Shown here one piece after another: positions 35,517-47,299 of a stretch of DNA of 64,000 bases (position 1 is the first letter of the stretch; each line of letters starts with the position of its first letter). A model generated the notes under the pieces. The model ran no database searches, was not told where the DNA came from, and worked only from the letters and a program-made list of their open reading frames with translations. The stretch comes from Mytilus trossulus. Its lineage: Eukaryota > Mollusca > Bivalvia > Mytilida > Mytilidae. A program made the position numbers and the translations under genes. The stretch is taken from contig NC_086386.1 in NCBI RefSeq assembly GCF_036588685.1, positions 22,836,931-22,900,930 of the forward strand. Reading direction: 5' to 3'.

Positions 35517-35728
35517 CAAATATTGGTCACCGATGAGTAAAGAAAGATGTTTCAATTTGAATGCCACAAAATGGCATTTTTGCCCCAAAGGGTGATAATT
35601 TGGAGCTTTTTTAATGGTATGTAGAGTTTAAAGTTCACCCGGTATGTATTGTTTTTTTTTGGAATTAATTTTGTAACATATGATAAAGTAACAACTACTT
35701 AAGGTAATACATAAAATTTGTAATGAAA

Positions 35729-35734
35729 AATAAA
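35729..35734 (+). terminator. Candidate polyadenylation signal of the cGAS-like gene
   Basis: AATAAA 213 bases downstream of the TAA at 35516, in AT-rich sequence. Confidence 0.4.
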
Positions 35735-36777
35735 CGTTTAATTTTTTTCTGAAAATCTTATACCCGCGAGCCTTCTTAACCGATTGATGGGTTTAAATAA
35801 ATGAGACAGCAATTCGACAACACAATCCAACCAAATCAACTACAGCTTACTTTAGATTTGATCAAAAATAATAGCAACAGTAGTTTACCTCTGTTCAAAA
35901 GTCGTATATTGATAGAGATAAAACAATTCAGGGTTACAAGCTAACACTGAGGGAAACACATTGTCGTCAACTATAAGAGTAAAACAACGGAACAACAGAA
36001 ACACTGAAGTGCAACAACAAGAACAAATGTCAACAAACATAGAAAGAGACTATATTCCTGGCTTGGTACAACACATTTTAAGAACAAAATGTTTGGAGAC
36101 AAATCAACTTGTCTTGGGCCAAACAGGAAACAACCAAGGGTGGTCAACAGTCAGGAAGTGGAAACTATTCATTCTTTTTTTATTATAAGGTTCGAACTTG
36201 ATAACACTTTATGTGTCCTATTAAAACAAAAGGGATGCAGCTCCTCTTTGTCTTAACCCTTACCATGCGGTACCCGTCATATGACGAGAGTACCCAGACC
36301 ACCGTTATTTGGCTCCAATGACGTTCCATACTTTTAGAAGTCAGCTTTATGGTACTTATATCGTAAGGTGTGCATGTTCAGTCAAGCTGAGGCTTTCTAT
36401 AGTCATGTTTTTCATGTATAAATTGCATTTTGAGCACAAATGCCGACTTAAAATTTGAAATCGGATGAAACTCAGTTTTCTGGTAGGGTGGGCTTCCCTT
36501 CTGTGTCTAACACCATAAGTTCAGAGGGCTTAAACTTGATAAAAGAGTGCAAACCCCTAGGTATATAACGACTGATGGAAATTATTATTGAAATACGCAT
36601 AGGAAACGATTACTTCCGGTTTCGGGTCCATTTGGGGTAAATAATCTGAAAATATAGTGAAATTCCGCATTTTTTGTCCAAATGACCTTCTGAAGACTGC
36701 TGAAACAAGATCAGATTCACTCCCACCTAACAACTGTTGGGTCAATTTGCTAACTTGAGTCCACTCTACATATAAAA
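35735..36777. other. Intergenic DNA; possible TTAA-bounded element end at 36253
   Basis: TTAACCCTTACCATGCGG at about 36253 has the form of a piggyBac-type terminus (TTAA then CCCT), but no inverted partner was found. The rest is unrecognised. Confidence 0.3.
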
Positions 36778-36850
36778 AAAGAAGATGTGGTATGATTACC
36801 AATGAGACAACTATCTACAAAAGACCAAAATGACACAATACATGCAGGCT
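36778..36850 (-). mobile_element. R2 retroelement tail, very short copy
   Basis: It shows the fixed end AGAAGATGTGGTATGATTAC and CCAATGAGACAACTATC, and the match ends after about 70 bases. This is the shortest R2 copy in the window. Confidence 0.6.
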
Positions 36851-37540
36851 ACAGCAGGATACCTTTACCACCATCCCTGGATCTTCAGGGTCAAGATAAA
36901 GGACAAACAAATGTCAAAATGCACTTTTTTGCACCTTATGACCAATTTTAGGGAAATTCCCCCCACCCACCACCGCGTCCTCGACCCGACCACCCCGCCA
37001 TGTGATCACCTACATTAGATTTAAAGGAATCAATATGCTTCAGCAGCAGGGTAAAACCTCATTCACATATAATTTGCCTATTTGTGCAAACAAACGAAAA
37101 TTATACATATTCTGAAAACAATTTAGCATGGTTAGTTAAAATACAAACCCTATGCCTTTATATTCCTGCACGCATAGGCGCATGATACACCCATCGCATT
37201 TTCAAAGAATAAATTTCAATATCTTCTTAATGTCTTATTATAAATTAATGAAAACCAAGTACTAACTAACAAAGGTACTAGTATGCTATAATATTTCCTA
37301 CATTTACGTTTTGGGGAGCCCCGTTTTAAAACTTTAAAAAACAAAAAAACAAAAAAACAAAAAAAACAAGTACAAAAAATTAGTTTCATAAACTTTTTTT
37401 TTAGTTGCTAATTCTTTAAATTATCCTGTAAAACCTCCTGGTAAATGTACCAAGCTTGATTGAATTTGTCAAACCATTTATTTTTAATTGAACAAAAACT
37501 TAATCTTTTATTTTTATTTACTTTAAACATTACAGTTTAT
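36851..37540. other. Intergenic DNA
   Basis: Contains a C-rich stretch (36958-37005) and an (A)nC run at 37335-37372. No gene seen. Confidence 0.4.
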
Positions 37541-38140
37541 CAGCATAATGCATAATATGCATAAATATACAGTTTACAAGTTGTATAGCGTTAACATACA
37601 CATAATTACAAACGTCAGAAATATCAGTTATATATTATACAGTTTGTGAGTTTCAGACTACATATAATAAACATAGGTCTTATATATTATTCCTGCACCT
37701 AAATCCAAAGAGTAAGTACTTTCCTAAATTACAGAGTTCCTTGGTGGTTTCAACAGATAGCAATTGTGCTAATTTATAACTTGACGGTCTAGTCCAATAA
37801 TATTTCTTGATAAACTTTTTACGTATATCATTATACTTTGTACATTGTAAAATAAAATGAAATTCATCCTCTACTTCATTTTAATCACACATAATACACA
37901 TTCTACTATTACTACTTATTCCATAATAACGACCAGTTTCAATACATAGATTATGTGAGGGTAGGCTAATTCTCGTTATCGATTTACGAGCTATTACATG
38001 TAGGAATACATTTTTGTAAATAAAATTGTAATTCTACATTTGACACAATATACTTATATATTATATACTTTGGTGATGTTTCAAGCGTGAAGTGCAACTC
38101 TTGTTTAGCTTGATCATATATTCGTTGTTTGGTTAGTTGT

Positions 38141-38365
38141 AATTAGTTATCAAAAGTACCAGGATTATAATTGTATACGCCAGACGCGCGTTTCGTCTAC
38201 ATAAGACTCATCAGTGACGCTCAGATCAAAATAGTTAAAAAGCCAAACAAATACAAAGTTGAAGAGCATTGAGGACCCAAAATTCCAAAAAGTTGTGCCA
38301 AATACGGCTAAGGTAATCTACTCCTGGGGTAAGAAAATCCTTAGTTTTTCGAATAATTCAAAGTT
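38141..38365 (-). repeat. R3 dispersed repeat inserted in the LINE remnant
   Basis: It carries ACCAGGATTATAATTG, ACGCGCGTTTCGTCTACATA, CTCATCAGTGACGCTC and GAAGAGCATTGAGGACCC. Sequence coding for the LINE tail lies on both sides. Confidence 0.7.
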
Positions 38366-38546
38366 TTGTAAAAATGATCTATCGAAACAAAGTACCCATT
38401 GGTTGTCCCAATAATAATTCATACCAAGACCATATAAAGTTGCCCAGTTTTTACATTTATTGCTATTTGCTACTAGTTCTTTGCAACATGACTTTATAAT
38501 ACAATTTTCACTACCGTGAATTTTAGTCCATAATTTAAGCATCCTC

Positions 38547-39132
38547 AAAGGAGTAGGTCCGGTAAGGACCGATTTTGGACTCAAATTTCAGGTTCATCTG
38601 AAGAAAGAATTTGACCACTTTTTAAACACTTTCAAAAGTGTCTATTTCAGTTGATTTTATTAGTTCATGTGAAAGATTTTAACTAATTTAATCACAAAAG
38701 AAGACCCGATTCAAGCTCAAATATGAAAAACCTACCAAATATGCTGAAACATGTCACTTTTCAGATGGTTCTTGTCAAAAGTGAAAGTAGCCGCATCCGT
38801 GTTCATCCTCAACCTTTATATATGTGATGTATTATCATCAAATACAACTTACATTTCAATATTAAGGATGAACGCACATGCGTCCTCTTTCGTTTTACAC
38901 GGAAACCATCTAAAATTTAACTAAAATGCTAGAATTGTGAAGATTTCAGTAATTTAACCTGACTTAATGGTGCTAGTACCCGATATATGTGCATTGAGTT
39001 GTCAACAAACAGCCCAAATATATGTAGCAGAAGCATTCTACTATCTATTAAATAATTTAAAGTTTACATTTTAACAACTTTGTAAAACTGCTATATTTTG
39101 GGGCCAACAAGGGGTCTTACTGGACCTACTCT
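38547..39132. mobile_element. 586-bp TIR element inserted in the LINE remnant
   Basis: It starts AAAGGAGTAGGTCCGGTAAG and ends with the complement of AAAAGAGTAGGTCCAGTAAG, giving inverted termini of about 20 bp with two to three mismatches. No ORF. It separates the LINE segments ending LLFYERK and starting LRMLKLWTKI. TGAG occurs on both sides (minus strand), but a target duplication is not clear. Confidence 0.7.
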
Positions 39133-39640
39133 TTTCGCTCATAGAACAATAGAAATCTTCCTAATTCATAATGTACCATTACATAAGAAGTGAACCTCTT
39201 GACACCTAAAAATGTTTTACAATAGTCCAAATGAGCTTTTTCTGCATTTGGTGCTATATAAACACCCCAAACTTCACATCCGTACATTTTAATACTACAT
39301 ACATAAGTGTCGAATAAACTTAAAGAAGTAACAGTGTTCAGGTTTAAGGATAATGCCTTTTTCCTCATACTAAACATGGCTTTCCTGTCTTGTTCAGCAC
39401 AGTGGTTTTGAGTAATATAAAATTTACAATTATAATGAAATAACACTCCCAGATAACAAAAATGATCTACAATATCTAATGGTTAACCATTATAAATCCA
39501 TGTCTCAGTAAAAATAATTTTCCCACCTTTATGAAAAATTACTATCTTTGTTTTTTGGTGTTAACTGAAAGACCCCATTTCTAAGTATAACCACATAAAT
39601 TAGTTAACTTATTTTATCACACCTTGAGTGTAAATTGTGA

Positions 39641-42002
39641 TTCTATAGGAAAAATTAATACATCGAATCATTTACGAAAAAGTATAATTTAAAATGAGAC
39701 AATATCTGAGAATGCATATTTTTTGGCAATAGGAAAAAAATGTCTTTATAACCTGTATCTTAATAGAACAACTCGAGAACAAACATTTAGGATTCAGGAA
39801 CTGTTGTCTGTAAATCAAACAATTGTTGAAGTTGTTATAATAGCAATTTTGAATATGGTATAAAAAAAAAAACAGTTCTTTCCTGTTACCAAAGTCAATC
39901 AATTTGATTACGTTTCTTATGTGAATAAAGAATAAGTTAATGATACTTTATCTGGTTTACTAGTATATTCCTACAATATTTTCTCAAATGCCAATTATTA
40001 ATTTTAGCATTAACAATACAATAGATTAAGAAATATAATGAAATATAATGAAATATAGTCTGATATGTCATTAACATGCAAGAATCATAAGTAACAGGTC
40101 AGAGTTGGTATCAAGAAGGAATTATTGTTTTTCAAAACACTTCCTTTATTTCATAGTTCAAGAAAAATACATCATTACAAATTGATCACATTTGAAAGAT
40201 AACCGCAAGCAATGTCATTTATCATTTAGAACTTAATTTGCAAGATGAAAAATCTGCCTAGGTAATTAAAAATTGAAAAATAAATTCCTCTCTGTTACCA
40301 TCTACCATACTAGAATTGCACAATGATCTCTGCTGTTATCAATTTTGTTTTAATTAAAATTATTGTTATCGTGTATTTTATGGTGAGATTGATTTAATAT
40401 AATGTTAATAACTTATATTATATGCAATGATGACATATAGTAGAAAAACTTTGTTTCATCAGTGAAATTGTCCTTCAAAATCCTTCATGTTACTGATAAT
40501 GTTGTGGGTTTTTTTCAATTAATGTGGATAGATTGATATTCGTTCGATACTCATTTTTATGGATTTCGTAGGTGCATTGAGACCAAAAATTAAAATGTTC
40601 ATGAATATATTTAGACTTTGCCAAAATCACACAATTAGATATCCACGAATATGTAAGTTTTTTCTCAATCAATGAAAAATTGGTACCAGCTAAAATAAAT
40701 GTATCCACAGTATACGTAATGAATCGGCCGGATATGCAACAAAAGCCGTTTTTTTAAACGTGAATTCCAAACTGAATTGAATTCTTTCCTTGAAATAATA
40801 TAATTACAAGAGACTTGTATGACTTTAAGAGCTTCAGAGTGTGTTTCCTGTACAATTCTTTTAAAGGAATGTTTGTTATGTATATTATTTTATTTACTGT
40901 TGTAGAAACAAAGGCCGTTATTTAAAATTATATCAAGCCGGTATATGCTAATAAAAATTAAAAAAATGTGCCCACCTTAAGATTAAGAGGTCGCTAGACA
41001 ATTTTTCGAAAAATTCTCAACTACTATTGAACATTTAAGCTCCCACATTTAATCCTTTTTCGCTATAGATGATTACGTTCACTAGTTTTTACGGACTAAA
41101 ACTGGTAAATATCTATAGAACCCCCGTAATGGTCAGATCATGCTCTACATGAGGCACCTGTATTGTTCATGTGTTGTCCATGTAACTACAAACCAGGTAG
41201 GAAAGTCTATTTTTTTATGATACATTCGAGGAAATGAGGATCGGAATGGAGTTACGACAATCTGTAATTGCATCCGAATTGTTTTTTTCGAAAGGAGATT
41301 CTTTGTAAGCGGCAAACGTCTATCATTAAAATCACGATATGAATTGCAAGCTAAGCAATATCGTTCTTATTAGGGATTTATTATTCTCCATGTGAATGCG
41401 CTGATGGAATGTTGCTACATAGAAATTGAAGGTTTCCATAAGGTAAGTTGTACTCTTTTGTTCTCTATCGACTCACAATGTCAATTTTCAGATATAAGTA
41501 TAAAATGTCACTGACGAGGTTAACATTATATGTAAACAAATCGGTCATACAATAAAAGAATTCGAAACACTTAGGTTTCAAGTGGCAGGTTTGGTTAGCC
41601 ATAAAACCAAGTTCAAACTACCATTTTTCTTTTTCTGAACCCATTCAAGAATATGGCATTTGTTATCTAAAAGTTCAGTGTTCCTGTTGTTCCTTTATTG
41701 TTCTTTTATAGTTGATGTTTTTTCCTCGGTTATAGTTTGCAACCCGAATGTTTTCTCTCCATCGGTTTATTTCTTTGGAACACCGATTCTGTTGTTGCCT
41801 TTATTTACCTTTTACTAGTCATCACTTTTTAGCACAGCTAATTTGGAGTTATGTTTTCTAACCTCTTCAATTTTGTCTATTCTATTTGGTTTTCAAACTG
41901 TTGATTCGGGTTACACTGATGAGTCTTGTGTAAATGCAACATTCGTTAACAAAACCTGAGACTCTATAACAGCCAAACAATTCGGGAACTTAGCTTTACA
42001 AT
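39641..42002. other. Intergenic DNA, downstream of UGT copy 3
   Basis: A diverged member of the CTGTGGATTC MITE family is visible at about 40490-40710, ending ATGTATCCACAGTA. A short R3-like fragment (ACACTGATGAGTCTTGTG) is at 41912. Otherwise nothing is recognised. Confidence 0.4.
40490..40710. mobile_element. Diverged CTGTGGATTC-type MITE
   Basis: The right end CATTTAT...TGTATCCACAG and the internal GATATTCGTTCGATACTC and ATATCCACGAATATG blocks resemble the 209-bp MITE at 9539. The left end is degenerate. Confidence 0.45.
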
Positions 42003-43547
42003 TTAGTCCTGTTTTCCTTTTACATTCTTTTTTCTATGACATATTAGGGAACAAAGGTTTAAGAAAAGTTTAAAACAGTAAAATCCCAAGACAAGTCCAA
42101 CTGTGATAAACAGATAAATATCGATCATATAATAAGAGTACCACGGCATATCAATTGATGATGGTCTGAAATGTTGCTTTCCATATCTTATTACCAAGTC
42201 TATCCAATAGGCTGCTCTTTGTGACGGTGTCTGTGGACGACTGTGGAATATTTCAGACGCTGCATTGATATTGTTTTTGAACGTTTTATTAGACGCTACG
42301 TTTTCAATTGTTTTAACTAATTCGTCTGCAGAAAAATTTAGAATATCCATTGATATTCCATAACCTTTATCCTCAATAATAGCAGCGTTTGCACCTTGAT
42401 CGTGAACTATCGGAAACCCTATCATTGGTATGCCATGGTAGAGAGCTTCAAAGACGCTGCTCTTTCCACAGTGAGTGATAAATAATTTCGTTTTAACATG
42501 TCCAAGTAGATCATTCTGTGGTAACCATGGCAATAGTAAAGTATTACCTATTTCTTTTTTATCATCTCCATACTGAAATATAAAACTCAAGCGTTTTGTC
42601 TTTTGAAAGGCTAAAAGAAATGTATTTAACATTTGTTCAGGGCATGACTTAATTATACTTCCGAATGAAACGATAACAATGCCTTCTATAGACTTTTTTA
42701 CAAATGTCTCTAACCAAGACGTTAAAGGTTTAGCTGATCTTGTTCCTAAACCACCGCACATAATAACATTCGGTGAAGTTAAAAGTGGATAATCAATTAA
42801 AAAATCGCCATCAATTATCTGTAGAATAAAGCTATTTTTCAGTTCGCTGTTTGATATTAAAGGCTTTTCAGGAACATACTTGCTCACAAGATTTTCAAAA
42901 GAAGGCATTGTTGGTTTGATCAGCTGAATGATATAGAACAGAGAGTTTAAGACACGTTGTGCAAAAGTCATTTTGTCTGTAAATCCTGACCATAATACTG
43001 GTGTGGTGGCGGGGTTAAAGGGTATACGATTCAGTAAAGAGTCATAATGTGCACCAATGAAAACAAACGGCAATGAAAGTTTGTAAGCAAGGATTTCATA
43101 ACATAGAATACCAGGAGCGTTGGCAACGATAGCATAGGCAAACTTCTCAGATGATAAAAGTTGGAAAAGCTCATCATCTGTCATAAAGTTATGACAATGT
43201 TTAGATGCTCTTTCCAATATTTGATAAAATGGAAAAGATTTTGACCGATTCAATTTCTCAGCTACAACTTGTGTTACTATATCCATTGATATATTATCAA
43301 AACTTTTTGCTATCACAGATTGCACAGATATTCCTTCCATTCGTATTTTCTTGTCCATAGCGGTTGACAAAACAAATGTTGCTGAGTGGCTGTACTTCTT
43401 TAATTCTTTTACAACGTTTAATACTGGCAAGATGTTACTCCATAATGGTGGAACTATGACATCGATCTTTTTACACTCTACAGCATAGGCGTACAACAAA
43501 CATATGAGCGTCATTGTTTTAATCAATCTTTGACAACCAAACTTCAT
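42003..43547 (-). CDS. UDP-glycosyltransferase family member lacking the catalytic dyad
   Basis: This 514-residue protein is a full-length paralogue of the UGT at 695-2245. It has an N-terminal hydrophobic segment (about residues 10-23), the intact signature WLPQNDLLGHVKTKLF, ITHCGKSSVFEALYHG and a DQ, a C-terminal transmembrane segment and the tail KGKQD (KxKxx). The start is the MKFGCQ methionine because CAG|AATG (a splice acceptor, as in the paralogues) lies directly before it; a MYFR start four codons upstream would lie inside the intron. The residue matching catalytic His38 is Asn38 (PPLWSNILP), and the IVDF aspartate is replaced in IVANAPG. Donor-binding features remain and the ORF is intact. 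It may be a pseudoenzyme or use other residues; acceptor unknown. Confidence 0.92.
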   Translation of the reverse strand: MKFGCQRLIKTMTLICLLYAYAVECKKIDVIVPPLWSNILPVLNVVKELKKYSHSATFVLSTAMDKKIRMEGISVQSVIAKSFDNISMDIVTQVVAEKLNRSKSFPFYQILERASKHCHNFMTDDELFQLLSSEKFAYAIVANAPGILCYEILAYKLSLPFVFIGAHYDSLLNRIPFNPATTPVLWSGFTDKMTFAQRVLNSLFYIIQLIKPTMPSFENLVSKYVPEKPLISNSELKNSFILQIIDGDFLIDYPLLTSPNVIMCGGLGTRSAKPLTSWLETFVKKSIEGIVIVSFGSIIKSCPEQMLNTFLLAFQKTKRLSFIFQYGDDKKEIGNTLLLPWLPQNDLLGHVKTKLFITHCGKSSVFEALYHGIPMIGFPIVHDQGANAAIIEDKGYGISMDILNFSADELVKTIENVASNKTFKNNINAASEIFHSRPQTPSQRAAYWIDLVIRYGKQHFRPSSIDMPWYSYYMIDIYLFITVGLVLGFYCFKLFLNLCSLICHRKKNVKGKQD

Positions 43548-43566
43548 TCTGAAATACATGTATCAA
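43548..43566 (-). promoter_or_regulatory. Splice acceptor of 5' UTR intron, UGT copy 3
   Basis: On the minus strand ACATGTATTTCAG is followed by A and the ATG at 43547, matching the other two UGT copies. Confidence 0.6.
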
Positions 43567-45487
43567 ATACAGAGGCATTGTTTAGAAATGTTACATCATT
43601 ATCTTTATATACAGAGTTGTATTCGTTTATCAAATAATTAACAATTCAATGTCTTCATTATAATTATTATCATTATTATTATTAGCACTTTGTCAAATAG
43701 TTATTAAAATGATTTGTTTTCTATCAATTGTTTAATGACTTTCGAAGAGCGGTATACTACTGTTGCATTTATTCGTACAGAAATTTCGTGTGAGTACGGA
43801 ACTTTTGAACTTTTGGTTCTTTGTTTAAAAATAGAAAGACTTTGTCATGGTTTGGTTTGTTCATTATTGTTTTGACCATTGATCCATTCGTTAATCGCAA
43901 AACCATCCTCCTTTGATCACAACACCGAAAGCAACGTATCACCAGATTTTCTGTTAACCGAGCAGGAAGTGTTTACCCTTCCGGATCACTTGAGATTAAT
44001 ACGGTTATTTTTATAGTTGATATTGCTTAATCTTTAGTTTTTATCTGTGTGATGCTTTGTAGCTTTTTGTCTTTTATCTTTTAATAACTACTATTGTGAT
44101 TTCTATACTTTTATTGTTTCGAACTGAATAATATTTGTGATTTATTATTATTAGAAAGAGATATTGACCAATCTGTACAACGCCTTATCGCATATTATGA
44201 CGCATTTTAACTGGAGTACTAAAATGGGTCACTAGTGAGTACGAATTGTTGATCCTTTCGCTTGTTCCTATTTTGTTGCTATATAATGGTTAACTCGCCT
44301 TACGGATGTATTTTCTGACATTTCAGTCTCGTTGAAATCTCGTTCTGGATTTTTTTCCTAAACATGTGATACAAGTGTAAAATATCAATGATTTTTTTTT
44401 AAATATCATAATCAAACATAATATATCTGTGAAAACATTGTGTACTTACAATGAAGAGTTTTTGAGTAATCCAGTTTTCAACTTTTGTGACCAATCAATT
44501 AAGTCAGTCTTTTAAGCCAAAATGTTTAGAATATGTGTGAGGGAGTGTACAAAAATTCATTTTACACGAATCCTGTATATCCAATATCATTTTTATCTTT
44601 TCAAATTTCTTAGATATGTATGTTTTCAATAATTTATAAAAATTCTTAAAAATGAGAAAAATCACAAATTTACAAAATTGACAGCATGGTAAATTTGACA
44701 CAAAAAAAGCATCAAATATTATAAAACTTTCTTTTATTAAATAGCTATAGTTTTTTAAGTTAAACTTATTCAGATTGGTCCACTTGGTCTTTATTGAAAG
44801 AATGGAAAAAAAATCGTGGAAAAGTGATTTTTTTTCATGGTAATAGCCAAAAAATTGGTAAAAGTTGATGGAAAATTTGAAAATCATCAAAATTGGGTAT
44901 TTTCATAGGCCCGTAGCAAAAAAAAGAGGTGCACCATGCGCCATATGATTTTTTCTTCGCCAATATTTTTTTACAGTCTTATAAACCCAAAAATCAGGTC
45001 AAGAAAAAACGTTTAATTCTCGAATCCTCAGAGGTGTGCATCCTTAAGATACTAACATGAAATATTTTAAGGTTTTAACAGAATTTTACAAACTAAATCA
45101 GAAATAAATTATTTACCTGAAGTTGTTGATTATTAAATCGCCGAATGGATCTTAACTGATGATTGTGTTAATTCATCACTTGATATCTAAATAGGTCTAA
45201 CATTTAATGCAGTCAAAACAAGTTTATGAACAAACATATATATGAGTGTATTGAACCTGTAAAAGGTCAAGAATCACACAGGCGTAAATAGGTTATTTAA
45301 TCACGTTTCATATTCCACAATGAATGTCCTCAATCAGTACAAACCAGCATCCATCTTTTTTTACTTGTGTTCGATATTGTTTCATGAAGTTCTAGTTGCA
45401 TTTTAAAGCTTGGAAATTCATCCTATTATAAAATATATCCTAACCGTGTTGTAGTGATAATTTGTTTCTCGTTTTAAACATATTGTA
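43567..45487. other. Intergenic DNA with a diverged R5 repeat
   Basis: About 43860-44090 matches R5 (GAGCAGGAAGTGTTTACCCT, CTTCCGGATCACTTGAGAT, then a T-rich tail). A 128-codon Phe/Lys-rich frame on the minus strand (44504-44890) has no domain and looks like chance in AT-rich DNA. Confidence 0.4.
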
Positions 45488-47065
45488 CGGGGCGCCGAAT
45501 GGGACTCTTGTGGTTTTGTACAAAATTCAATTCTGTCATAACAAAATCATTTTTGTCTTGCAAAACTATGTGCTACAGACTTGTTTTGTGAGAACTTCAA
45601 TTTTGTGATGACAAAATTCATTTGTGTAGACAAAATTCATTTTTGTCATGACAAAATTCATTTTTGTAGACAAAATTCATATTTGTCATGACAAAAGTCA
45701 ATTTTGTCTTAAAGGTATGCAAATATAAACATATTTGCATACAAAATTGACTTTTGTTACCTGATATGGAAATTAAATCACAAAAGTCAATTGTATACGG
45801 TAAGATTCAATTTTGTGAGACAAAATTGACTTTTGTGAAACAAAATTTACTTTTGTGAGACAAAATTGACTTTTTTATTTGGATGGAGAGTTGTCTCATT
45901 GGCACTCACACCACATCTTCCTATATCTATTTTGTGAGACAAAATTCAATTTTGTCATTTTTGTTGAGACAAAATTCAATTTTGTCATTTTTGTTGAGAC
46001 AAAATTCAATTTTGTCATTTTTGTTGAGACAAAATTCAATTTTGTCATTTTTGTTGAGACAAAAGTCAATTTTGTCAATTTTGTTGAGACAAAAGTCAAT
46101 TTTGTCAATTTTGTTGAGACAAAAGTCAATTTTGTAAATTTTGTTGAGACAAAAGTCAATTTTGTTAACTTTGTTGAGACAAAAGTCAATTTTGTCAATT
46201 TTGTTGAGACAAAAGTCAATTTTGTCAATTTTGTTGAGACAAAAGTCAATTTTGTTGAGACAAAAGTCAATTTTGTGACGACAAAATTCATTTTTGTGAT
46301 GACAAAATTCAATTTTGTAAGAACAAAATTGACTTTTATGAGACAAAATTGACTTTCGTGAGACAAAATTGACTTTCGTGAGACAAAAATCAATTTTGTT
46401 AAGACAAAATTCAATTTTGTTAATTTTGTTGAGACAAAATTCAATTTTGTTAATTTTGTTGAGACAAAATTCAATTTTGTCAATTTTGTTGAGACAAAAT
46501 TCAATTTTGTCAATTTTGTTGAGACAAAATTCAATTTTGTTGAGACAAAATTCAATTTTGTTGAGACAAAATCAATTTTGTTGAGACAAAAGTCAATTTT
46601 GTCAATTTTGTCTCACAAAAGTCAATTTTGTGTAACAAAAGTCAATTTTGTGTAACAAAAGTAATTTTTGTGTAACAAAAGTCAATTTTGTGTAACAAAA
46701 GTCAATTTTGTGTAACAAAAGTCAATTTTGTGTAACAATAGTCAATTTTGTGTAACAAAAGTCGATTTTGTATGCAAATTAGTTCACAGAAACCAAACTA
46801 AACTAATTTAAATACAAAATTGACTTTTGTCGCTCAATTTTCAAATTAGGTAACAAAAGTCAAGTCTGTGTAACAAAAATGAATTTTGTCATGACAAAAG
46901 TGACTTTTGTCCGCTGATAGATAATTTTGTATGACAAAATTTCAAATTTGTAGTATGATACAAATTTTGTTAAACTGAACTCATTTTTGTTGAACAAAAG
47001 TCACTTTTGTCCGTACAAAATTGGATTTTTAGTACAAAACCACAAGAGTCCCATTCGGCGCCCTG
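45488..47065. mobile_element. 1.58-kb TIR element filled with ACAAAATTGACTTTTGT palindromes
   Basis: It starts CGGGGCGCCGAATGGGACTC and ends with the complement of CAGGGCGCCGAATGGGACTC; the inverted match continues through TTGTGGTTTTGTAC. TA flanks both sides (45486-45487 and 47066-47067), which fits a Tc1/mariner-type target. Almost the whole interior is built of short units around GACAAAATTCAATTTTGTC or its AAAGTCAATTTTGT variant, themselves palindromic. At 45960-46260 they form tandem 33-bp units, and at 46625-46765 shorter ones. The low-complexity frames on both strands (up to 219 codons) are by-products of this repeat. Confidence 0.8.
45874..45930 (+). mobile_element. R2 retroelement end fragment inside the TIR element
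   Basis: ATTTGGATGGAGAGTTGTCT then CATTGGCACTCACACCACATC is the R2 fixed end in plus orientation, embedded among the palindromic repeats. A near-identical piece is at 56305-56352. Confidence 0.6.
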
Positions 47066-47299
47066 TATATTGGAGTTATGTTCATAAAACATGAATCGTC
47101 CAAATACTTATCCAATAGACGCCATGAACACAGTAATTTAATGTTGAAATGCACATTTGGTACATAAGAATCATATGAAATGAGTTTCTTGTTATTATAA
47201 TATTGATGAAATTGTTCAACTAATGCATGCATAGTGGATAGTTGTTAAAATAAGCCCTTTGTGTACGTTTTTTTAACATCTATTACAAATGCATATCGT

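Larger units (their letters stand above)
37680..39640 (-). pseudogene. Non-LTR retrotransposon remnant (C-terminal RT/thumb and tail)
   Basis: Read on the minus strand the order is CSIKMYGCEVWG and HLDYCKTFLGVKRFTS (39126-39446), then KLWTKIHGSENCIIKSC and NWATLYGLGMNYYW (38366-38546), then YDQAKQELHF, YIVSNVELQFYLQKC and NEVEDEFHFILQC (about 38110-37840), ending LCNLGKYLLFGF and a stop near 37680. This is the C-terminal part of a molluscan LINE-type polyprotein. It has frameshifts and stops and is split by an R3 repeat (38141-38365) and a TIR element (38547-39132). No RT catalytic motif remains in the window. Confidence 0.75.

Noticed and set aside
43548-43559. Upstream MYFR start for the UGT at 42 kb
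   Set aside because: It lies before a CAG splice acceptor shared with the two paralogues, so it would be intronic.
44504-44890. 128-codon Phe/Lys-rich minus-strand frame
   Set aside because: Composition follows the AT-rich DNA. There is no domain, signal or splice context.
45896-46555. 219-codon low-complexity frame (and overlapping frames on both strands)
   Set aside because: It translates the palindromic AAAATTGACTTTTGT units of a TIR element. Open frames appear on both strands for the same reason.
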